A stretch of DNA of 64,000 nt from Acidipropionibacterium jensenii DSM 20535 (lineage in GTDB: Bacteria; Actinomycetota; Actinomycetes; Propionibacteriales; Propionibacteriaceae): NCBI RefSeq assembly GCF_000425285.1, contig NZ_AUDD01000007.1, positions 97,717 to 161,716 on the forward strand, in the 5' to 3' direction. Positions 18,876 through 27,777 of the stretch are shown in pieces. A program made the translations under genes and the position numbers. The notes beneath the pieces are model-generated. The model saw only the letters and a program-made list of their open reading frames with translations, was not told the DNA's origin and made no database searches. Positions within the stretch are counted from its first letter, which is position 1; every line of letters starts with the position of its first letter.

Positions 18876-20168
18876 TCAGGCGTACTGCTCGGCCACCGAG
18901 GTGTCTCCACGGGCCAGCGCCTCGAACAGCGCCAGGGCCTTGGGCCTGTCCCACAGCACCGAGGATCCGGCCGCGGTGGTGGCGTCGGTGCTGGCGACCG
19001 GCACGGTGATCTTGATCCCGTTGCTGCCGGCGGCCCCCATCAGACCTGTGGCGGTCCTGACGGTGGTCCACAGCGAGGTGTCCGAGCTTCGCCGGAAGGA
19101 CTCGGCGACCGCCATGTTGACCCGCCAGTAGCGCACCGGGTTGATGGCCGTCCAGGGGCTGATGACCTTCTTGGCGACCGCCGCGGTGATCTGCTGCTGG
19201 CGCTTGACCCGGCCGAGATCTCCCAGCGGGTCTGCCTTGCGCATCCGGACATATCCGAGTGCCTCGATGCCGTGGAGGGTCTGGCAGCCGGCCGGCAGGT
19301 TCGTGTGGGAGTCCTTGTCGACCATCGGCCGCTGGAGGCACACCCTGACCCCGCCGACCGCGTCGACCATGTCGACGAACCCGGCGAAACCGATCTCCAT
19401 GTAGCCGTCCATCCGCAGCCCGGTGGCCCCCTCGACGGTCGCCATCAGCAGTTTCGGGCCGCCGATCGAGTAGGCGGCGTTGAGCTTGTTGCGGCCATGG
19501 CCCGGGATCGGCACGAAGGAGTCGCGGGGCAGCGAGATGAGCACCGACCTGCCGCGGGGCGGGGTGTAGAGGATGAGCATCGTGTCGGTGCGGGTGCCCA
19601 CCTCGGTCCCGGTGCCCAGCTTCTTCTGCTCGGAGGAGCTGAGGTTGTCCCGTTGGTCGGTGCCGACCAGCAGGGTCGCGGTGCCGGGCTGGCTGTCCGG
19701 GCGATCCCCCTCGGGGGTGGCGTCAACCGTGTTGGACCGGACCAGGGCGATGATCGGAACCACCAGCAGCCAGATGATCCACACCACCAGAAGGTTGCGG
19801 AGGATCCGGAGCGGGCGATGTCGTCGACGACCTGCCGCGGCCCGGGGACGAGTTCCACCCGGATCGCGGTGCCGACGCGAGTCTGTGCGGGCACCCCTTC
19901 TCGACCGGGACCTTCCGGACGAGGACGGTCGGCTCGACGAGGAGTCGTAGGAGTAGCTGAAGGGGTGCAGCGGATGGCCGCTCGGGTCGACATGATCCTC
20001 GCGCTCCCCGTGAGTTCCAGCCGGGCCGGACCGACCCGGCCCGCGGTCCCGCCGCTCACCCGGTGAGGCGCCGCGCGGGGTCCCGCCACGGGCACTGCTG
20101 GTGGAGTCATTGCCGTAGAGCCAGTCCACGTCATCCTGGCGGGATTGCTCGTCTCGTCGGTCGGCCAT
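18876..20168 (-). CDS. LytR-CpsA-Psr (LCP) family glycopolymer ligase
   Basis: A 430-residue LCP protein; the family attaches wall glycopolymers to peptidoglycan on the outer face of the membrane. A long, Arg/Ser/Gly-rich cytoplasmic N-terminus (1-120) is followed by one membrane helix (about 122-144) and the LCP domain with LLVGTDQRDN, GTRTDTMLIL, ISLPRDSFVPIPG and a K-L-N-A-A-Y stretch, which carry the conserved Arg and Asp residues. ATG at 20168 follows TACCGT by 6 nt. It sits beside a glycosyltransferase and TIGR03089 gene, as in other actinobacteria. Confidence 0.92.
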   Translation of the reverse strand: MADRRDEQSRQDDVDWLYGNDSTSSARGGTPRGASPGERRDRGPGRSGPAGTHGEREDHVDPSGHPLHPFSYSYDSSSSRPSSSGRSRSRRGARTDSRRHRDPGGTRPRAAAGRRRHRPLRILRNLLVVWIIWLLVVPIIALVRSNTVDATPEGDRPDSQPGTATLLVGTDQRDNLSSSEQKKLGTGTEVGTRTDTMLILYTPPRGRSVLISLPRDSFVPIPGHGRNKLNAAYSIGGPKLLMATVEGATGLRMDGYMEIGFAGFVDMVDAVGGVRVCLQRPMVDKDSHTNLPAGCQTLHGIEALGYVRMRKADPLGDLGRVKRQQQITAAVAKKVISPWTAINPVRYWRVNMAVAESFRRSSDTSLWTTVRTATGLMGAAGSNGIKITVPVASTDATTAAGSSVLWDRPKALALFEALARGDTSVAEQYA

Positions 20169-20174
20169 GTGCCC

Positions 20175-20180
20175 ACGGTA
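20175..20180 (-). promoter_or_regulatory. -10 element of the LCP gene
   Basis: TACCGT on the minus strand, 6 nt from the ATG; leaderless type. Confidence 0.4.
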
Positions 20181-20304
20181 GTTCTCCCGGGAGCCGCGGG
20201 GTGCGCACCGGCGTCCCGACACCCCGTCCCGACCGGCTCGCGAGGCGGACCCGGGGGCCGAGGCGTGCAGCGCTGGGAGCGAGCGACGGATCGGTGCTGG
20301 CACA

Positions 20305-21399
20305 ATGGCCACCATGTCCTCGTCCACATATCCGGCTCCACCGGTCAGCGTCGTCATGCCGGTCAGGGATGAGGAGAAGTACCTCGCCTCCTCGGTCGAC
20401 GGGATTCTGGCCCAGGGCTATCCCGGTGAGATGGAGGTGATCCTGGTGGTGGCGCCGGGTCACGACGCCAGTCAGCAGATCGCCGAGGATCTGGCCGCCC
20501 GCGACCCCCGCGTGCGGGTGGTTCCGAACCCGTGGGCGACGACTCCCCGGGCCCTCAACATCGGGGTGGCCGCCGCCCGGCACGACATCATCGTGCGGGT
20601 CGACGCCCACGGCGAGCTGGCACCGGAGTACATCGCCACCGCCGTCGAGCTGCTGGAGCGCACCGGCGCCGCCAATGTCGGTGGCGTGATGGATGCCCGC
20701 GGCCGCACCGCCTTCGAGCAGGCCGTCGCGGTGGCCTACACCTCCAGACTGGGCCTGGGATCCTCCTCCTTCCACCTTGGCGACTCCCCGGAGGGACCGG
20801 CCGACACCGTCTTCCTCGGGGTGTTCCGCAAGTCCGATCTGCTCGCCGTCGACGGCTTCGACGTCACCTTCGACCGCGCCCAGGACTGGGAGCTCAACTA
20901 TCGGTTGCGTCAGGCGGGCCGTCAGGTCTGGTTCAGCCCGCGCCTCAGGGTCACCTACCGGCCGCGGTCGACGGTCGGGGCGCTGGCCCGCCAGTTCTTC
21001 CGCACCGGGCAGTGGCGCCGCGAGGTGATGCGCCGGCACCGCGACTCGGTGAGCCTGCGGTACCTGGCGGCCCCGCTGACGGTGTCGGCCTCGGTGATCG
21101 GTGCCGCCCTGGGGATCGCTGGTGCGGTGCGCGCACTTGCCGGGATCCTCCCCGGCGCGGACTCCCGCAGACCGGGCGGCCAGTGGATGCTTGCGGGCTG
21201 GGGGCTGCCGCTGGGCTATGCGGCGGCGATCACTGTCGGCAGCGTGGCGATGCGACGCCCGATGCCCCGTCAGGTGCGCCGGCGGCTGCCCCTGGTGCTC
21301 GCGGTGATGCACTTCAGCTGGGGTGCCGGGTTCCTGGTCGGGCTGCCGCGCCGACACCGTGACACCGGCGACGCCGGGCAGCCTCCCCTCATCGAGTGA
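20305..21399 (+). CDS. Glycosyltransferase family 2 (membrane-associated)
   Basis: A 364-residue GT2 enzyme. The nucleotide-sugar fold starts with VSVVMPVRDEEKYL, has a DXD-like DAH (RVDAHGELAP), and a later AQDWELNYRLR segment resembling the ED-and-R acceptor motif. Two hydrophobic segments near 255-280 and 290-312 suggest membrane attachment. The sugar and acceptor are unknown; context points to wall or capsule glycan synthesis. ATG at 20305 and 20314 are both possible. Its 3' end overlaps the convergent TIGR03089 gene by 11 bp. Confidence 0.86.
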   Translation: MATMSSSTYPAPPVSVVMPVRDEEKYLASSVDGILAQGYPGEMEVILVVAPGHDASQQIAEDLAARDPRVRVVPNPWATTPRALNIGVAAARHDIIVRVDAHGELAPEYIATAVELLERTGAANVGGVMDARGRTAFEQAVAVAYTSRLGLGSSSFHLGDSPEGPADTVFLGVFRKSDLLAVDGFDVTFDRAQDWELNYRLRQAGRQVWFSPRLRVTYRPRSTVGALARQFFRTGQWRREVMRRHRDSVSLRYLAAPLTVSASVIGAALGIAGAVRALAGILPGADSRRPGGQWMLAGWGLPLGYAAAITVGSVAMRRPMPRQVRRRLPLVLAVMHFSWGAGFLVGLPRRHRDTGDAGQPPLIE

Positions 21400-22153
21400 G
21401 CCCGTCCCGGCTGGCCCTCTCCTGACGGGCGATCTGCTCGATCGTGGTGCCCGACCCGGTCGACTCCACCAGCACCAGCGACCCACCGCCCCGGAGACAC
21501 CCGGCCAGCAGCACGGCGAGGTGGGCCGGGGTCGCTCCCGGATCGCCGGTGGCCACCAGCAGCGGACCGGCGACCGGCGGCACGCCTGCCAGGCTCCGAC
21601 CATTCATCGGGTCGACGTCGGCCAGCCAGGTCTGCGCCAGCGGGGCGGGTGTGGCACCGGGCATCTCATCGGGCATCGCCAGGGCCTCGCAGTAGTCGAT
21701 CGCCCCGGGCACCGGATCCTGGCACGGTCCGGCGAGCGGCTCCAGCGAGCACTGGACCAGCGGCACTCGTGGGTCGCAGCCGGTGGCATCGGGGCCGGCC
21801 ACCGCCAGGGCCGCCCTCGACGAGTCGGTCGGCAGCACGCTGGGGGTGGCCCCCGACCACCAGGTGGCCAGCAGCCAGCAGCAGCTCACCCAGTGCAGCG
21901 GGTGCGAGGAGAGGACCTGCAGGTGGACCAGGTCTCCCCGGCCCACCCCCTCCTCTGACATCAGATGAACGGTCTTGGCGACCCAGGTGCCGACGGTGCG
22001 GGTGGACAGCTCCACCCGGTCCGGCCCCCGGTACCAGGTCACCAGGGGCCCGGCTCCCGACTCACCGATCCGTTGGGCGAGGGTGGACACCGGGTCGCCG
22101 GCGGCGGGACGAGGGCCCGGGGTGGAGGAGGGGGTGCGGGAGAGCTGAACCAT
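21389..22153 (-). CDS. TIGR03089 family protein
   Basis: A 254-residue protein that fits the actinobacterial TIGR03089 family, shortened relatives of AMP-binding enzymes that sit next to LCP genes. The N-terminal part resembles the start of acyl-CoA synthetases (TWYRGPDRVELSTRTVGTWVAK), but the P-loop and the C-terminal AMP-binding domain are not present, so catalysis is doubtful. ATG at 22153 follows CACAAT by 6 nt. Function is not known. Confidence 0.8.
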   Translation of the reverse strand: MVQLSRTPSSTPGPRPAAGDPVSTLAQRIGESGAGPLVTWYRGPDRVELSTRTVGTWVAKTVHLMSEEGVGRGDLVHLQVLSSHPLHWVSCCWLLATWWSGATPSVLPTDSSRAALAVAGPDATGCDPRVPLVQCSLEPLAGPCQDPVPGAIDYCEALAMPDEMPGATPAPLAQTWLADVDPMNGRSLAGVPPVAGPLLVATGDPGATPAHLAVLLAGCLRGGGSLVLVESTGSGTTIEQIARQERASRDGLTR

Positions 22154-22159
22154 GCTGGC

Positions 22160-22165
22160 ATTGTG
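22160..22165 (-). promoter_or_regulatory. -10-like element of the TIGR03089 gene
   Basis: CACAAT on the minus strand, 6 nt from the ATG; first base departs from TANNNT. Confidence 0.3.
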
Positions 22166-22302
22166 CCGCGGACGCGTGCCCGCGGTCTCGTCGTGGCCTC
22201 TCGCAGCGCGTGCCAAGGGCGATGTGTGGGGGGTGGCGGGCGGGATCGTCTCGTGATCTCGTCTCGTCCCTCGGAGAGCAGTCCCGGAGCCGTCCGCCCC
22301 GC

Positions 22303-22308
22303 TAGGCT
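22303..22308 (+). promoter_or_regulatory. -10 element of manC
   Basis: TAGGCT, 6 nt before the ATG; leaderless type. Confidence 0.5.
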
Positions 22309-22314
22309 GAGGCC

Positions 22315-23391
22315 ATGCGTCACGTCCTCATCATCGCCGGGGGCTCGGGCACTCGCCTGTGGCCCCTGTCGCACCAGGGTGAACCCAAACAGCTTCTGGA
22401 ACTCATCGACGGACTCAGCCTGTTGCGGATGTCCTACGAACGGGTGCGCGGTCTGGTCCCCGACGAGAACATCGTGGTCTGCACCGGTGCGGACTACGCC
22501 GATGTGGTGGCGACCCAGCTGCCCGAGCTCCCCGCGGAGAACATCCTCGGCGAACCGGTCGGTCGTGACTCCCTGGCCGCTGTCGCCTGGCCCGCCGGGA
22601 TCATCGCCGCCAGGGATCCGCAGGCCACTCTGGCCACCGTCACCGCCGACCACATCATCCGGCCGGTGCCCGACTTCCGCGCCGCCCTCGACGGGGCCTT
22701 CCGGATCGCCGAGGGCGATGCGCGCGCCCTGGTGACCTTCGGCGTGGTGCCCACCGAGGCCAACACCGGTTTCGGCTACCTGAGGCGTGGCCAGCAGATC
22801 GCCGACGACCCGCCGGCCTGCGAGGTCGTCGAGTTCACCGAGAAGCCCGACGCCGAGACCGCCCGCCGGTACCTGGACTCGGGGAACTACTGGTGGAACT
22901 CCGGAATGTTCGTCTGGCGCGCCCAGACCCTGCTGGACGTCCTCGGCCAGCTCCGTCCGGCGGTCCGTTCCGGAGTCGACCAGCTGGTCGCCGAACCCTC
23001 CAGACTCGCGCAGATCTACCCCAGGCTGGAGAAGATCTCGGTGGACTTCTCGGTGATGGAGCCGGTCTCGCGAGGCGAGGCGGACGCCCACGTGGTGGCG
23101 GTGCCGCTGGACGTCCAGTGGTACGACGTGGGCTCCTACCAGAGCCTGGCCCCGCACCTTCCCCCCGATCAGGAGGGCAACCGGCACACCGGGATGACCA
23201 TCTGCCTGGACTCCGACGGCAATCTGCTGATGAATCAGCGTCCGGACTCCGTGCTGGCAGTTGCCGGACTTCACCGGATGGCGGTGATCGCCACCGATCG
23301 GGCCACCCTGGTGGTGCCCCTGGCCGACTCGCAGAAGGTCAAGGAGCTGGTCGCCAAGGTGGCCGCCGAACAGGGTGGCGAGTTCGCGTGA
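22315..23391 (+). CDS. manC: Mannose-1-phosphate guanylyltransferase
   Basis: A 358-residue nucleotidyltransferase making GDP-mannose from mannose 1-phosphate and GTP. The pyrophosphorylase loop GGSGTRLWPLS lies at about 9-19, with EPKQLLEL after it, VTADHIIRP, FTEKPD and NSGMFVWR further on. The C-terminal isomerase domain of bifunctional enzymes is absent, so it is the single-function form. GDP-mannose would feed mannosylated lipids and wall glycans made by nearby transferases. The stop overlaps the next start. Confidence 0.92.
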   Translation: MRHVLIIAGGSGTRLWPLSHQGEPKQLLELIDGLSLLRMSYERVRGLVPDENIVVCTGADYADVVATQLPELPAENILGEPVGRDSLAAVAWPAGIIAARDPQATLATVTADHIIRPVPDFRAALDGAFRIAEGDARALVTFGVVPTEANTGFGYLRRGQQIADDPPACEVVEFTEKPDAETARRYLDSGNYWWNSGMFVWRAQTLLDVLGQLRPAVRSGVDQLVAEPSRLAQIYPRLEKISVDFSVMEPVSRGEADAHVVAVPLDVQWYDVGSYQSLAPHLPPDQEGNRHTGMTICLDSDGNLLMNQRPDSVLAVAGLHRMAVIATDRATLVVPLADSQKVKELVAKVAAEQGGEFA

Positions 23392-23951
23392 GCTCGCAGT
23401 CGGGCGATCCCGGAGCCCATCCGGAGAGCACCTTCAGGAGTGTCCTGGAGTTCGGCAGGAGGGCTCGCGAGCCCTTCGCCTGGGCGATGGCGGCGGTCTG
23501 CGCGGTGTCCGTCCTGATCTTCGTCGTCGAGTTCCTCTGGTCGGTGCTGCACGAGCACGGCGGCCTGTTCGAGACCTCCCGGCGACTGTCCGGGAACTCG
23601 CTGGGGATCGGCTCGATGGCCCTGGCAGTGGCGGCAGTGGTCGCCTGTCGGCTGGTGAATCCCGCCACCCGGCACTGTCGTCAGGTGTGTCTCGCGGTCG
23701 GGGCGGTGGTCGCGGTCTCCGGTTCTGCCGATCTTGTGCTGGCGGTGCTGTCCCTGATCGGTGCTCCGGGCGGGGTGATCGGGATCATCCTGGGCCTGGT
23801 CGGTGACCTTCTCGTCGTGGTGGTCAAGGCGGCCGTTGCGGTCGTCCTGCTGATGATGTCGCGCCGCCATGACGAGGACCGGTCCGTGCTGGGCTCGCCG
23901 GCCCCCGACGAGGGGCGGGGTCGGCCCGACGGGGTGGGTCAGGATAAATGA
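23388..23951 (+). CDS. Hypothetical multi-pass membrane protein
   Basis: A 187-residue protein with about four hydrophobic helices (near 28-52, 72-90, 98-122 and 127-152) and a polar, Asp/Gly-rich C-terminus. No family recognised. GTG at 23388 overlaps the manC stop codon by 4 nt, so it is translationally coupled to manC and may relate to membrane steps of mannose use; that link is inference. Confidence 0.7.
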   Translation: MSSQSGDPGAHPESTFRSVLEFGRRAREPFAWAMAAVCAVSVLIFVVEFLWSVLHEHGGLFETSRRLSGNSLGIGSMALAVAAVVACRLVNPATRHCRQVCLAVGAVVAVSGSADLVLAVLSLIGAPGGVIGIILGLVGDLLVVVVKAAVAVVLLMMSRRHDEDRSVLGSPAPDEGRGRPDGVGQDK

Positions 23952-24084
23952 CGACAACGGGTCGCGTCACGAACGACACCCGTGTAACTTATGGATTGCG
24001 CAGGCCGGAGCTGTCGCGGTGGAACTGCCGAGATGACCGACCAGGTGTGTGAAACCACTTGCCACCAGAGCCCGAGGAGTTCGT

Positions 24085-24342
24085 ATGGGGGAGCTTTTTC
24101 CGCCGTTGTCCGGAGTTGGCGACGGGACCGAGTCGTGGCAGGAACGCGGGCTGTGCGCCCAGACCGATCCGGAGGCCTTCTTCCCCGAGAAGGGTGGATC
24201 GACCCGCGAGGCCAAGCGGATCTGCGAGCACTGCGAGGTCCAGGCCGAGTGCCTGGAATACGCTCTGCGCAATGACGAGCGGTTCGGCATCTGGGGCGGT
24301 CTGTCCGAGATGGAGAGGCGCCGGATCAAGCGCAGTGCGTGA
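24085..24342 (+). CDS. whiB2: WhiB-family iron-sulfur transcription factor (WhiB2/WhmD type)
   Basis: An 85-residue Wbl protein. Four cysteines at 24, 47, 50 and 56 (C-X22-C-X2-C-X5-C) would hold a [4Fe-4S] cluster; the GIWGG turn at 68-72 and a basic C-terminus follow. WhiB2/WhmD controls septation and sporulation genes with WhiA. Assignment to WhiB2 rests on neighbours: manC upstream and a DUF5719/DUF3499 block downstream, as in mycobacteria and Streptomyces. ATG at 24085 has AGGAG at good spacing and a leader of over 100 nt, unlike the leaderless genes around it. Confidence 0.92.
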   Translation: MGELFPPLSGVGDGTESWQERGLCAQTDPEAFFPEKGGSTREAKRICEHCEVQAECLEYALRNDERFGIWGGLSEMERRRIKRSA

Positions 24343-24396
24343 CGATCCGTCATGACCGTAAACCGCGTCGAGAGCCCCAGGTACACGATCGCCGAC

Positions 24397-24402
24397 TAGA
24401 CT
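24397..24402 (+). promoter_or_regulatory. -10 element of the large glycosyltransferase gene
   Basis: TAGACT, 9 nt before the ATG at 24412. Confidence 0.4.
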
Positions 24403-24411
24403 CCCCACTCA

Positions 24412-27400
24412 ATGTCCGGGGACCGGATGCCGCCGTCAGTCCGCACCGCGGACATCGAAGGGCAAGGATGGGTTGTCATCGTGAGTGAACAGACCGGAGA
24501 GACCGCGGGCACCACCCCGGTGCCGGCCGGGGGCGAGCCGCCCCGCACCGACGAGGGATTGACCGACTGGACCATCCCAGTCGTCCCCTCGGTGCCAGTG
24601 CTCGAGGAGGACTGGGAGTGGGCCCACCGGCCCGCCCCGAAGCCGCCCACCGACATCTCGCCCGACCAGGTCGCCGCGATCCTTCTGGTCCATCAGGCCG
24701 AGGAGTGGCTGCCCGCCACGCTCAGTGGTCTTGCTGCTCTTCAGGACCGACCCGGAGTCACCGTCGCGGTGGACATGGGTTCGGTCGACGGGTCGGCCGC
24801 ACTGCTGGCTGCCGCCCAGCACGACGGGTTCCTCGAGGAGGTGCTCGAGGCTCCGGCGACCGAGCCCCCGGGACAGGCGGTGTCCCGGGCGATGGCCTCA
24901 CTTCCCGACGACATCACCCATCTGTGGATCCTGCACGACGACCTGATGGTGAGCCCCGAGAGCCTGCACCAGATGCTGGTGGAGGTCTCCCGCCCACCGC
25001 AGGCCGACGTCTGCTACCCGACCCTGCTGCGCCCGGCCCGACGGAACTATCCCGACGTCATCGATGAGCAGGGCCAGACCCTCACCTCGACCGGGTCGCG
25101 GGTGCTGCCCGTCATCGACAAGGGAGACATCAACCAGCACCAGTCCGATCCGGTGACGGTGCTCGGCGGATCGACTGCCGGCATGTTCCTGTCCGTGGCG
25201 GCCTGGCGACGGGTCGGCGGGTTCGATCCGGCGCTGCCGCTGTTCCGTGACGGGGTCGATCTGGGCTGGCGGGCCAACGAGGCGGGACTGGTGGTGCGCA
25301 CCGCACCCAGCTGCGCCCTGCACCACCGCCAGGCAGGTCGCGGCTGGGAGCGCGACTCGACCCTGGCCCGCCGTCCCGATCTCACCGACCTGCTGGCCGG
25401 GATGAGGATGGTCACCGCTCGCTCCGCCCACCCGGGCAGGACCGCCCTGGCGCTGTTCCTGGAGTGCATCGGCCGGGCTCTCATCCTGCTTCTGGGCAAG
25501 GCCCCGGGCCGTGCTCTCGACGAGTTGAGGGCCGGGTTCAGGCTGTGGCGCACAGGCGCCGAGAATCGCGAGATGGCCGAGCGGGTGCGCGCCTTCCGGC
25601 AGACCTGCGACCCCGACCAGATCTCCAGCACCAGGCGGCTGCTGCCCACCCGGCGCAGGGTCTGGGCCCGGATCGCCGACCAGTTCGCCGGCAACGTGAG
25701 CGACCGGCTGCACCCCGACCGGGACGCCGATCTGGGCACCTCGATCGATGAGCTCACCGGCGACGAGTCGGAGGCCCGCGAGCACCACACCGTGATCAAT
25801 CCCTACGGCACCATGCTTGTCGGCATGCTGCTGGTCGGGCTGGTGGCGGGACGGGGCCTGTTCGGTTCCGGCGATGTCGTCTCCAGCTGGCTGGGGCCGG
25901 CCCCCGACGGGCTGCGCGGTGCCTGGGCGGCATGGCTGGGTGCCACTCCTGGGGAGCCCGGCGGCAACGCCGTCTGGCTGAGCATCTCCGCTCTGGGGTC
26001 GACGATCGCCTTCGGACAGCCCGAGATCTTCGCGCGGGCCGCACTCATCCTGAGTCCCCTGCTGGCCGCGATGTCGGCCCACCGGGTGAACCGGCGGATC
26101 ATGGGTCTCGGCGTCCCGGCCGTCCTGCTGTCGGTCACCTGGGCGATGCTGCCGGTGCTCACCGGCAGCATCGCGCGCGGGTCGATCACCGGTCTGGCGA
26201 TGGGTGTGGTGATCCCGCAGCTCGCCCTGCACATGTGGCGGCTGCTGTCCCCGGAGACGATCGATCTCGAAGACCTGTGGGGGGCCGGCGGACACAGTCC
26301 GGATCCCTGGCGCACCGCCGGGGCACTGGCCTTCTGGACCGCTGTGGCGGCCTCCTTCACCCCGTCGATCTGGGCGCTGGCGGTCGTCGGCCTGGTGGGG
26401 GCGTGTTGTCGCGACCGGAGGCTGTGGCGCCCGGCCCTGCTGGCGGCGCTGGGGCCGGTCGTGGTCCTCGGTCCGTGGCTGGTGCGGGTCTGGAGTTCAC
26501 CGACCCGGCTGCTCACCGGCGCCGACCCGCTGCTCACCGGCGTCGGAAGCACCACGGGCGGACTCCTGGTCCTGGTGGGAGGAGGCGTCAGTGACGGCGC
26601 GGCCCCCCTGTGGCTGCTGCTGGTGGGCACCCTCCCGCTGTGGCTCGCGGTGCTGTGGGCGCTCACCTGGCTGTTCCGCCACCCGCCCAGAGGAGGCGCC
26701 CCGCACCGCAGCAGGGTGCTGGTTGTCGCGGTGGCGATCGCCGGCCTGGTGTGCTTCCTGGTCGCCGGGACCAGTGCCCGCCGGCTCGTGCGACTGTGGG
26801 GGAGCCAGGTCCATCCCGACGTCGAGAGCTGGCAGCTGCTCGGTCTGGGATGCCTGATGGTTCTCATCGCGATGGCCTGGCAGGGGGCGGTCGTCAAGGC
26901 CCAGGCCGAGCAGACCGACGATGAACTGGGGGACTCGCCCAGCCTCGGCCAGCTCATGGCGCGATGGAGCCGGAAGATACTGCCCGTTGTGCTCATCGTC
27001 GGCATGGTCGGCAATGTGGCCTGGTGGATCATCGCCGGCGCCGGACAGCCCCTGCACCGCGTCTCGACGAAACTGCCGGCCTATGTCACCGCGGTGGAGG
27101 ACTCCCCGCGGCGCACCCGGACCCTGATGATCCTGGTCCAGGATGGCCGGACCACCTGGAACCTGGTCGACTCGCGCAGCCCCCGGTGGGGATCCGGGGA
27201 GCATGCCGCGATCTCGACCGATCCCGCCATCCGGGGGGCCGCCACCCAGCTCGCCCAGTCGATCTCGGCGGGCGATGTCGGTGAGGACCTGGCGAGCCAG
27301 CTCACCGCCCTGGGAATCGGGCATGTCTGGATGCGGGGAGCCGGTGACGACGTCGTCTCCCAGGTGAGCAATGCCTCCGGACTCACCTCCGCCACCGCCG

Positions 27401-27777
27401 ACTCCACCAGTACCGTGTGGACCGTCAACGGGAGTCCGTCGAGAGCACGGCTGGTCACCGGCCGGACCCTCAGCCCGGTCGCCGAGACCGTGCCGGCCGG
27501 CGGTTCGGGGCGGTCCGTGGTGATCCTCGAACCACGGGACGACCGGTGGCAGGTGAGAGTCGGCGGCACCCTGCTCCAGCAGTCCGGACGGCCCTCCGGC
27601 GGATATGGCCAGAGCTACGCGCTGGGCGGGGCGGCCGGTCAGCTCGACTGGCGGATGCCCACCCAGGGCTGGGCCGCCGCCATCGAGATGGGTGCGGTCC
27701 TGATCCTGCTCATCATCGCCGGACCGAATGCCTCGCGCCGGGCCCCGGCGCCGCGCCGATCCCTGGAGGTGGACTGA
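24412..27777 (+). CDS. Large membrane glycosyltransferase family 2 protein
   Basis: A protein of about 1121 residues. A GT2 domain covers about 80-350 (AILLVHQAEEWLP start, DMGSVDG, LHDDLM as the DXD-like site), followed by a linker and, from about 465 on, a large membrane domain with ten or more hydrophobic helices, then an extracytoplasmic region and a last helix near 1090-1108. This architecture, next to whiB and a DUF5719 gene, recurs in actinobacteria. It probably builds a surface glycan; donor and acceptor are unknown. GTG at 24481 is an alternative start. Confidence 0.87.
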   Translation: MSGDRMPPSVRTADIEGQGWVVIVSEQTGETAGTTPVPAGGEPPRTDEGLTDWTIPVVPSVPVLEEDWEWAHRPAPKPPTDISPDQVAAILLVHQAEEWLPATLSGLAALQDRPGVTVAVDMGSVDGSAALLAAAQHDGFLEEVLEAPATEPPGQAVSRAMASLPDDITHLWILHDDLMVSPESLHQMLVEVSRPPQADVCYPTLLRPARRNYPDVIDEQGQTLTSTGSRVLPVIDKGDINQHQSDPVTVLGGSTAGMFLSVAAWRRVGGFDPALPLFRDGVDLGWRANEAGLVVRTAPSCALHHRQAGRGWERDSTLARRPDLTDLLAGMRMVTARSAHPGRTALALFLECIGRALILLLGKAPGRALDELRAGFRLWRTGAENREMAERVRAFRQTCDPDQISSTRRLLPTRRRVWARIADQFAGNVSDRLHPDRDADLGTSIDELTGDESEAREHHTVINPYGTMLVGMLLVGLVAGRGLFGSGDVVSSWLGPAPDGLRGAWAAWLGATPGEPGGNAVWLSISALGSTIAFGQPEIFARAALILSPLLAAMSAHRVNRRIMGLGVPAVLLSVTWAMLPVLTGSIARGSITGLAMGVVIPQLALHMWRLLSPETIDLEDLWGAGGHSPDPWRTAGALAFWTAVAASFTPSIWALAVVGLVGACCRDRRLWRPALLAALGPVVVLGPWLVRVWSSPTRLLTGADPLLTGVGSTTGGLLVLVGGGVSDGAAPLWLLLVGTLPLWLAVLWALTWLFRHPPRGGAPHRSRVLVVAVAIAGLVCFLVAGTSARRLVRLWGSQVHPDVESWQLLGLGCLMVLIAMAWQGAVVKAQAEQTDDELGDSPSLGQLMARWSRKILPVVLIVGMVGNVAWWIIAGAGQPLHRVSTKLPAYVTAVEDSPRRTRTLMILVQDGRTTWNLVDSRSPRWGSGEHAAISTDPAIRGAATQLAQSISAGDVGEDLASQLTALGIGHVWMRGAGDDVVSQVSNASGLTSATADSTSTVWTVNGSPSRARLVTGRTLSPVAETVPAGGSGRSVVILEPRDDRWQVRVGGTLLQQSGRPSGGYGQSYALGGAAGQLDWRMPTQGWAAAIEMGAVLILLIIAGPNASRRAPAPRRSLEVD

